DNA from: Isoetes taiwanensis
Taxonomy: Eukaryota > Streptophyta > Lycopodiopsida > Isoetales > Isoetaceae
Assembly (NCBI GenBank): GCA_021234155.1
Contig: JAJEKV010000005.1
Span: 14,053,449-14,117,448, forward strand
Reading direction: 5' to 3'
DNA: 64,000 nucleotides
Shown: one piece after another, positions 59,929 through 64,000 of the stretch
How the letters are laid out: each line of letters opens with the position of its first letter
How positions within the stretch are numbered: the first letter of the stretch is position 1
Program-made: the position numbers and the translations under genes
The notes under the pieces: model-generated
What the model was told of the DNA's origin: nothing
The model's input: the letters and a program-made list of their open reading frames with translations, nothing else
Database searches by the model: none

Positions 59929-62900
59929 ACTTACCTTCAACTCCTTATTTCCGGCAAACCGCGTTCACAAATTTGTGCATGCAGCCATCACATACAAGCC
60001 GCACTTCGATGATCGGGCTGCCGAGGTACTTCAAGATGTTCAAGCCCCTTCACATTATTTCTCGCTAATAAAATCAACACCGCTTGAGGTTTGACTCATT
60101 GATTGAGTCAATATCCGTATGAAGCCCCGACATGCACATTTAAAAGTAGAAATGTAAATATTTAAGTAGACAGAATGGGAGAAAGTAGATAGAAATGCAT
60201 ACCCTCTAATTGCCTTCTCATTTGTCGCAAAAAGCTTTTAACTATTCAATATATGAATCGATGGTGCACGAAGAACTCCAGGATTCCCTTCGCAAAGGCA
60301 AATATAGCCAACACAAAGTGCTCATTCTCAAGCACGGGTAGAAGAACATATCGGCATTTTGACATAACCAGCCCTTTCATTCCCTCGCTTCAACGATATC
60401 TACAATGTTTCTTGAGGCCTCGGTTTTTTCTTACTTGTCAGAGCTTCCTTGAACAAGTGAAAGTTAAAAGATGGATAAAAGAAAATCTTGTTCTTCCACC
60501 GATGGCAAATTATGATGCGTACCTACAAGAAGATAAGGTCATAATTATATCGTCATTATAAATACACAAAGAATAGGAGATGAAATCAAAATTACATCTA
60601 CAACACCTTGTGCATACCGCCCATACAGCTTCAATGAGGCGGCTTGTCATTCTTGATCCGGGTGCACAGAGTTCTTCAAGGTCAATATCGACCACCTTCA
60701 TGGGAGGATCGGGGGCTATCCTTGAAAGGCACGAAAAGGCGGTAAGAACACAAGCCACGATGCTCCTACAAGGATCAAATTGAAGTGTTAAGTATCATGC
60801 AGTGCATAAAACAAATGTTTCATAATATTACCTTGATCAACATCGATTCTTCACCGGATTTAGAATCTTCAAGAGATGTTGTGTCTTCAAATGCATTTTT
60901 GCCTACAAGAAATGGTGTGAGTTGAAGAAATGGTGTGAGTTAAGATGAAGTGCATACCTTTTCTTAGCTGTACTCTTAGCTGGTGCATCCTTTCGCTCGA
61001 AGTTTTCCGCTTGTTATTTGGGGAGCATCCTCCTCCTTCACATGATAATCGCTTTCTATAGTCACCGGTGCTTTCTTATCTTCATCCGCCATAACCGCTA
61101 GAGAATATGCACCTCATGAACAAATGTTACCGCTTGATGAGCTTTAAAATGGCTCACCTTTGATAGGAACCTCATTGTCGAGTCAAGGAAGCCAACTCGC
61201 ATCCAAATTTGGGATCTCCTCTTGAAGACTAATTCCACCGCAATCACACATCTTACAAATTAGCAACCTGAAATAATATTGAAGCTTATATCAACTCAAT
61301 TAAATTTGAACTTATCGATTCTCGCCATTGCCATCTCCACAAACTTTCCCCGATTCTGTCTTTCCCCGAGCCGTGGAGAGAATGCCTTAATAGGTGATGC
61401 TGATGTAGAAGGAGTCCCGCCGACATGGCATCATCCTTGGTTGGTTTAGGTTCAAACATCCGAGAATTCAGTAGCAAGGTTCTTCCTTCAAGGAATGGCT
61501 TCACACCGATATGACAATGGCTAGTTAGCTAGACTCGTGATCTAAAAAAATTCTACATGTTTACAAATCATCTACATGTTTACATTACCTGTTACAGCAG
61601 GTTCAGGTTTCTTGATGCTCCCTGTTTCTGCAAAACAAAAAGTAAATGTAATCAAAACTAACAAACAAGGAATCAAGAATGTAAAGTGTCAATAAATGTA
61701 TGTCATGCAAGAAAGCATCTACATGAGACAGGTCTGTAAGTTATGCAAGAAAGCATGTACATGACAGAAATTTAAGTGAAGCAAGAAAGCATGTACATGA
61801 AAGAAATGTAAATGATGTAAAAGAATGTACGATCTAAATCCAAGCACCTTGAACTACATTCATTCTCCGTAACAACAAAACTTAAGTCTATGTAGAAGGT
61901 AAATGTCGATTCAAGATTTACCAAACAAATACATATCTAAAGATAATCACTTGCATATCAAAAAGTATTCCTACACTATAAAATGAAATCAAGTGAACAG
62001 AATTACCTTGAGTAGAAATTCCCATATTTGCACGAAGTTCTTGAGGCCAAAGACAATGAAAAACACACTGGTTCGAAGTAGAGACACGGTATGAGAGACA
62101 AAGAAGGCAGTAGGGATGTCCACATGATGGCAACACCAAAATACTACTGTCAAGGCATGCATTGCAAGAGCAAAGATGTGTTCTTCACACGAGGATTTGA
62201 TGCCTTACTATCTCGCCGCAAGAACAGGATCGATGCAAGGTAATTACATCCGATGTTTCAAGATGTAATATCATGTCCTTTATCCTACTCACTAATTTCA
62301 TTCATCTCCAAATCCTTGCTGATTTCATGGATGGCAGTGGCTAATGTCTGCAACTCAGAAGTCATGTCTTCGATTGGCTTTGTTAAATTTTTCATCTCCT
62401 CCATAAAACTTGATTTTTCCTCTTCAAAGTGACTTGCCAATGTCATTTGCAAATCTATTGGTCGTCCCGCTTTGCCTTTAGTGTCGTAATTTTGGCAAGC
62501 CGAGTGTTTATCTTTTCATCAGATTTTTGGACAACCCTACTTAATGTGCTTCTCTCACTCTCTAGCCCGCAAAATCTCGATTCAAGTAGCTTCCTCTTGT
62601 CCTTCAACTCCTTCAATCGCTAATCAAGATAGTAGCATCCACAAGTCTACTCTCAACCAATTTCTTCAACCCATCCATCCGTATTAAACCGACCAGGGCA
62701 GATTTACCTTGCATATTTTTACATTGACGATTTTACTGGTCCCCGCATGTGTAACATCGCACTTTTTTGCTCTTTTTTAGCAGAAATAGCATGCTCCTTT
62801 ACCTCATTCCAACAATTTCTATGCCTTTGTAATGAAGTGCAAAGGCCCTTGCAAAGTACAATGGAATGTGATGGTTATTGATCTCCGCCTTGCCGAATAC

Positions 62901-63290
62901 ATGCTCATATTTCTTAAGAAAATCTGCCATCCAAACCCCTTTGATCCCGCATCTTGGTAACCCCTAACAGCTGGGTGGTTCGAGCCCCAAACATCACGAA
63001 CCACTTGCAAATGCACTGAAAAACCGAATCAAAATTGTAGGTCCTAAGTCGTCTAATGTTAACCTTGAGCAACTCGCCGCAATGAAGATTTTCCGTAAGT
63101 TGTCTTTAGTTTCCTCGGCCGCCGCCGATGGCTTAGGCTCGGGTTGCCATGGGCTTCAAACCCTTGGTTCTTGGCGACTTCCCTCGACTGATCCGACCTT
63201 GCCGCTTCATTGCTTCTTGCTGCTACTAATAGGGCTTGATCAATCACCGATGAATGCACAAAATCACACCCTCCTCAGAAGCCTAAAACC
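59929..63290 (-). CDS. RING / coiled-coil / Ulp1-like peptidase gene spanning the right edge of the array
   Basis: A multi-exon minus-strand gene. In order it has an N-terminal block (62845-63200) with NFDSVFQCICKWFVMFGART and FLKKYEHVFGKAEINNHHIP; a coiled coil (62290-62690); a RING-type finger (62053-62166); Lys/Ser-rich linker exons (60840-61500); the Ulp1 N-terminal exon (60625-60768); the His exon (60230-60440); and the Cys exon (59935-60075). Ulp1 (C48) enzymes cleave SUMO-like modifiers, while RING domains commonly act in ubiquitin or SUMO ligation. Transposons of several plant and animal groups carry Ulp1-like domains, so this may be element-borne. The 3' part lies in array unit 3 and the 5' part in unique sequence. 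Exon limits are approximate and frame breaks remain. The catalytic Asp position is Asn. Confidence 0.65.
60625..60768 (-). other. Ulp1 N-terminal exon
   Basis: Bounded by a TTGTAG acceptor and a GTATGC donor. It reads PMKVVDIDLEELCAPGSRMT then SRLIEAVWAV, which matches the start of the Ulp1 fold, where an xxDLxxLxPGxWLxDxxI pattern precedes the catalytic residues. It is present only in the single-copy flank. Confidence 0.65.
60785..61290. other. linker exons and introns of the Ulp1-type gene
   Basis: Lys/Ser/Ala-rich minus-strand text (NFERKDAPAKSTAKKR near 60960-61010) lies between likely introns. A GTAATATT donor is visible at about 60825-60832. A short direct repeat, GAAATGGTGTGAGTT twice, lies at 60909-60941. 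Confidence 0.4.
61700..61835 (+). repeat. short tandem repeat in probable intron
   Basis: About three imperfect copies of a 35 bp unit, GCAAGAAAGCATGTACATGA followed by CAGAAATGTAAGT-like sequence. It lies between coding segments of the minus-strand gene. Confidence 0.75.
62053..62166 (-). other. RING-type zinc finger segment
   Basis: The minus strand reads CNAC, ten residues, then SCGHPYCLLCL, then after ten more residues CVFHC. The spacing C-x2-C-x10-C-x-H-x2-C-x2-C-x10-C-x3-C is close to a RING finger (usually C-x2-C at the end). An upstream CSC pair adds further cysteines. Zinc binding is likely; ligase activity is unproven. Confidence 0.7.
62290..62690 (-). other. coiled-coil segment
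   Basis: Heptad-like text is split over two frames: GLKKLVESRLVDATIL, LKELKDKRKLLESRF, EKINTRLAKITTLKAK, then EEEKSSFMEEMKNLTK and ELQTLATAIHEISKDLEM. It is rich in Leu, Lys and Glu with few helix breakers. Confidence 0.7.
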
Positions 63291-63294
63291 CTAG
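63286..63294 (-). promoter_or_regulatory. telo-box-like motif near gene start
   Basis: AAACCCTAG on the plus strand (CTAGGGTTT on the coding strand), just upstream of the first coding block. Telo-box motifs are common in plant 5' untranslated regions. One motif alone is weak evidence. Confidence 0.3.
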
Positions 63295-63417
63295 CGCCGG
63301 GTCTAGGTGATAATGGAGAGTATCGTGGCTTAGGGTCCATGATCGACCTTGCAAAAGTCCGCTATGGCGGGAGCAAAGAGGGTTGGGAATGGGCGGATCA
63401 AAGAATCGAAGGAGGTC

Positions 63418-63437
63418 TTTTTTTTTTTTTTTTTTTT
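63418..63437 (-). repeat. poly(T) run, possible A-tail on minus strand
   Basis: Twenty T residues in a row upstream of the minus-strand gene. They could mark the tail of a minus-strand retroposed sequence or be simple slippage; no target-site duplication was seen. Confidence 0.4.
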
Positions 63438-63439
63438 GA

Positions 63440-64000
63440 AAATTAGTGCATTAAAGTTTCCCAACCCGCTTGAAAATTAGGTACCCCTAATAAATGAGAC
63501 CTCAAGGGGAATTTGTTTACATTTTGCCAAATGTAAATGTATAAAAGTGTCCCTTTTTTTGCCCACCCTTTCATGCTTCTACCCTCTTACATTTTAGAGC
63601 AACTGTACCTTATCTTGGCTTTCAATTTTTTCTATTTTTTGTTATCATGATTACTTCTATGTACGTGCAACCAATCTAGGTAATACATGATGTATATGAT
63701 TGTCTGTCTCATGTATTTTAATCATCAACTGCTCAGTTCAGTTGTTGCATAGACATCCTTATGACATGATCAAACTCTTCAAATTGGCGACAAATGATGT
63801 TAAATATCGTGGTAGAAATCTAGGGTTTAGGCATCAATGTCTTTCGATTGCGAGATTAGACTATTACCTTGTTTTTCAACGGCCCATTATCTAGTCATTT
63901 AGAAAATACAATATCTAAGCATTTTATCACTCAATTAGGGGTGTCACAATGAAGGTAAATTTAGGGTCCAATAAAAATTAAGTTTTAGGGTACTACTAGA
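63440..64000. other. no supported gene
   Basis: AT-rich sequence with one 64-codon plus frame (63700-63894) lacking any recognised domain. Isolated TTTAGGG words near the end are not a telomeric array. Confidence 0.5.

Larger units (their letters stand above)
45633..60407 (+). repeat. tandem array, unit 3 (14775 bp)
   Basis: Third unit. The homology ends at 60407/60413 inside TTTCTT, after which the sequence is unique. This unit holds the longest open frames for several of the repeated genes. Confidence 0.95.

Noticed and set aside
63940-63990. TTTAGGG words near the end as a telomeric repeat
   Set aside because: Only isolated occurrences; no tandem array of the plant telomere unit.

Overview
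The window looks like nuclear DNA of a land plant with a large, transposon-rich genome. It is AT-rich and has no bacterial gene organisation. It holds a pentatricopeptide (PPR) fragment, leucine-rich-repeat (LRR) receptor remnants, plant-type Ty3/gypsy integrases, a 5'-truncated LINE and genes with introns. I cannot name the species; a fern, lycophyte or gymnosperm would fit. No tRNA, rRNA or intact ordinary housekeeping gene was seen.

Left region (1-16013): mostly decayed sequence. It contains a PPR fragment followed by a duplicated 310 bp segment (2.4-3.5 kb), an LRR pseudogene (6.9-8.4 kb), three copies of a 150-290 bp repeat (8.5-9.5 kb), a gypsy integrase fragment on the minus strand (11.0-11.5 kb), two unrecognised ORFs, a G-quadruplex motif beside a CCACCA-type satellite (13.5-14.1 kb), and a LINE end with poly(A) and a 16 bp target-site duplication (14.8-15.6 kb).

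Central region (16014-60407): three head-to-tail copies of a 14.8 kb unit (14785, 14834 and 14775 bp) joined at a short TTTCTT microhomology. In order, each unit carries a TG-rich satellite; a truncated copy (P1) of a transposase-like gene; a 320 bp MITE-like element; a minus-strand coiled-coil gene of unknown function; a TATA box with a short plus-strand ORF; a minus-strand gypsy integrase; a longer copy (P2) of the transposase-like family with a D..D..D/E-like motif series; a 0.9 kb block of nested inverted repeats; a 69 bp tandem duplication; and the 3' exons of an Ulp1-like peptidase gene on the minus strand.

Right region (60408-64000): single copy. It holds the 5' exons of that peptidase gene, which predict a conserved N-terminal block, a coiled coil, a RING-type finger and the start of an Ulp1 (C48) domain. 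The full gene therefore straddles the right edge of the array, and the array breakpoint truncates it in the other two copies. P2 (plus) and the RING/coiled-coil/Ulp1 gene (minus) converge on the inverted-repeat block and may be one two-gene mobile element. This is the best candidate for an undescribed system.

A warning for any reader: differences between the three copies cluster at CAG/CTG trinucleotides, which appear as CG, CCG, CGT or TCG in another copy. Plants methylate CHG sites, and the changes are not the C-to-T expected from decay. Many of the frameshifts and stops may therefore be sequencing errors at methylated cytosines. 'Pseudogene' calls in the array are provisional.
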